From Gammaproteobacteria bacterium (GTDB lineage Bacteria > Pseudomonadota > Gammaproteobacteria > Pseudomonadales > UBA5518), in assembly GCA_016718385.1 (NCBI GenBank), contig JADKDK010000001.1, positions 744,001 through 808,000 of the forward strand: a DNA stretch of 64,000 nt, given 5' to 3'. The notes beneath the pieces are model-generated. The model saw only the letters and a program-made list of their open reading frames with translations. It did no database searches and had not been told where the DNA came from. Both the position numbers and the translations under genes were made by a program. Shown one piece after another: positions 62,517 through 64,000 of the stretch (position 1 is its first letter; every line of letters begins with the position of its first letter).

Positions 62517-63341
62517 ATGGTCCAGGACACGATGACATCCGCGATGCCCGCCGCCGGCGAGACCGTGGGCGAGGCCTTCGTCGAGGCGCCCAAGATGCGC
62601 CTGCGCGACGTCGAGGTCTACTACGGCGAGAACCAGGCGATACACCGCGTGAGCCTCGACATCGCGGCGAACCAGATCATCGCGATGATCGGTCCCTCGG
62701 GCTGCGGCAAATCGACGTTCCTGCGCTGCCTGAACCGCATGAACGACACGATCGAGGGCTGCCGCGTCAGCGGCTCGCTGCAGCTCGACGGCGAGGACAT
62801 CTACGATCCCGCGCTCGACGTGGTGCAGCTGCGCGCGCGCGTCGGCATGGTGTTCCAGAAGCCCAACCCGTTCCCGAAGTCGATCTACGAGAACGTCGCC
62901 TACGGGCCGCGCATCCACGGGCTCGCCTCGCGGCGCAGCGAGCTGGACGAGATCGTCGAGAAGAGCCTGCGCCGCGCCGGACTCTGGGAGGAGGTGAAGG
63001 ACCGCCTCGACAAGCCCGGCACCGGGCTCTCGGGCGGGCAGCAGCAGCGGTTGTGCATCGCGCGCACCATCGCGATCGACCCCGAGGTGATCCTGATGGA
63101 CGAGCCGTGCTCGGCGCTCGACCCGATCGCCACCGCGCGCATCGAGGAGCTGATGGCGGAGCTGCGCGAGAACTTCACGATCGCCATCGTGACGCACTCG
63201 ATGCAGCAGGCGGCGCGGGTGTCGCAGCGCACCGCGTATTTCCACCTGGGGCGGCTGGTGGAGATCGGTAGCACCGACCAGATGTTCACCACGCCGCAGC
63301 ACAGGTTGACCGAAGACTACATAACCGGCCGTTTCGGCTGA
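62517..63341 (+). CDS. pstB: Phosphate ABC transporter ATP-binding protein PstB
   Basis: A 274-residue ATPase. Walker A is [21 protein letters not shown] (about 60-75), the Q-loop lies in [24 protein letters not shown], the ABC signature in [19 protein letters not shown] (about 168-180), Walker B in [15 protein letters not shown], and the switch His in [21 protein letters not shown] 62517 has a GGAAACGAGAG purine stretch upstream. Complete. Confidence 0.97.
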   Translation: MVQDTMTSAMPAAGETVGEAFVEAPKMRLRDVEVYYGENQAIHRVSLDIAANQIIAMIGPSGCGKSTFLRCLNRMNDTIEGCRVSGSLQLDGEDIYDPALDVVQLRARVGMVFQKPNPFPKSIYENVAYGPRIHGLASRRSELDEIVEKSLRRAGLWEEVKDRLDKPGTGLSGGQQQRLCIARTIAIDPEVILMDEPCSALDPIATARIEELMAELRENFTIAIVTHSMQQAARVSQRTAYFHLGRLVEIGSTDQMFTTPQHRLTEDYITGRFG

Positions 63342-63357
63342 TCGGGAGAAAGAGACA

Positions 63358-64000
63358 ATGGCATCCGAACATCACATCTCGCACCAGTTCGACGCCGAGC
63401 TGGAAGCCATCAAGAGCCGCGTGCTCGCGATGGGCGGCATCGTGGAGCGACAGATCGAGGACGCGGTGGTCGCGATCATCGACGCCGATAGCCAGCGCGC
63501 CGAGGAGGTCGTTGCGCGCGAGAAGCAGGTCAACGGCCTGGAGGTCGCGGTCGATGACGAAGCCACGAAGATCCTGGTGAAACGCCAGCCCGCGGCCTCG
63601 GACCTTCGCCTGGTGCTGATCATCACCAAGGCGGTGCGCGACCTGGAGCGCATCGGCGACGAGGCGAAGAAGATCGCCAAGCTCGCGCTCAAGCTCACGG
63701 AGGAGGGGCCGGCGCCGCGCGGCTACTTCGAGTTGCGCCACATCGGCGCCGCCGTGTCCGAGATGCTGCACGACGCGCTGGATGCCTTCACCCGACTCGA
63801 TGTGGATGCGGCGCTGGAAGTGGTGCGTCGCGACAAGACGGTGGACCAGGAGTACCGCTCGGCCACCCGCGAACTGGTCACCTACATGATGGAGGATCCG
63901 CGCTCGATCTCGCGCGTGATGAACATCATGTGGGCACTGCGCTCGCTGGAGCGCATCGGGGACCACTCGCGCAACATCGCCGAGTACGTGTTCTATCTCG
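63358..64000 (+). CDS. phoU: Phosphate signalling protein PhoU, cut by the window end
   Basis: The first 214 residues are in the window; about 25 more would complete a usual PhoU. The two three-helix bundles with metal-binding E/D-x3-D motifs are visible: AVRDLERIGDEAKKIAKLAL (about 100-120) and LRSLERIGDHSRNIAEYVFY (about 194-213). PhoU restrains PhoR when phosphate is plentiful by linking it to the Pst transporter. It starts 16 bases after pstB with GGGAGAAAGAG as the ribosome site, closing the operon. Confidence 0.96.
   Translation, partial: MASEHHISHQFDAELEAIKSRVLAMGGIVERQIEDAVVAIIDADSQRAEEVVAREKQVNGLEVAVDDEATKILVKRQPAASDLRLVLIITKAVRDLERIGDEAKKIAKLALKLTEEGPAPRGYFELRHIGAAVSEMLHDALDAFTRLDVDAALEVVRRDKTVDQEYRSATRELVTYMMEDPRSISRVMNIMWALRSLERIGDHSRNIAEYVFYL

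Overview
The window is a 64 kb piece of a GC-rich gammaproteobacterial chromosome. Evidence for the lineage: a fused RlmKL methyltransferase, YeaC-type DUF1315, DUF2797 and DUF2835 proteins, a very large NAD-glutamate dehydrogenase, and the block nadK - rhomboid - DUF1315 - DUF2797 - pepN followed by moxR/DUF58/bat genes, gdhB, pyrD and rlmKL. From memory, that order resembles Pseudomonas and its relatives. TonB receptors, DUF1214 and acyl-CoA catabolic genes would suit a marine or soil Pseudomonadales-type heterotroph (Halieaceae/Spongiibacteraceae-like), but the genus cannot be fixed from sequence alone.

Layout. 1-3.5 kb: the end of a TonB receptor, an internally deleted esterase, a DUF1214 protein and a multi-pass membrane protein. 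3.6-4.6 kb: decayed DNA with a cut-off signal-peptide gene and a probable transposase remnant. 4.6-14.9 kb: an AraC-type regulator facing a long leftward catabolic array (lipocalin-like protein, FadH-like reductase, Ltp2-like thiolase fold, DUF35+MaoC fusion, MaoC, acyl-CoA ligase, two acyl-CoA dehydrogenases). The gene set matches the igr side-chain module of actinobacterial steroid catabolism. 15-23 kb: rightward housekeeping genes (coiled-coil protein, PLP enzyme, NAD kinase, rhomboid, DUF1315, DUF2797, aminopeptidase N). 23-24.1 kb: a second decayed stretch with a metallophosphatase fragment, two G tracts of 15-16 bases and a TPR fragment. 24.1-29.1 kb: an OlsF-like double acyltransferase, an LpxH-like phosphoesterase and a divergent TonB receptor.

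29.2-40.2 kb holds one tightly overlapping leftward operon for a group 3d NAD-coupled [NiFe]-hydrogenase with its whole maturation set: hoxF-hoxU-hoxY-hoxH-hoxW-hypF-hypA-hypB-hypC-hypD-hypE. 40.3-47.3 kb is a MoxR-DUF58-DUF4381-BatA-BatB-BatD operon, also leftward. 47.5-56.5 kb runs rightward: gdhB, a DUF2835 gene, a 0.5 kb repeat-rich spacer, pyrD and rlmKL. 56.5-64 kb is a complete phosphate regulon, phoB-phoR-pstS-pstC-pstA-pstB-phoU (phoU runs off the end), with Pho boxes before phoB and pstS and a strong stem-loop between pstS and pstC.

A recurring oddity is that four otherwise well-conserved genes (DUF35-MaoC, pepN, gdhB, pstA) each carry one single-base indel in or beside a short C/G run. 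I read these mainly as sequence errors and give the joined coordinates. The esterase deletion and the two decayed regions look like real genome decay. No tRNA, rRNA or CRISPR was seen.
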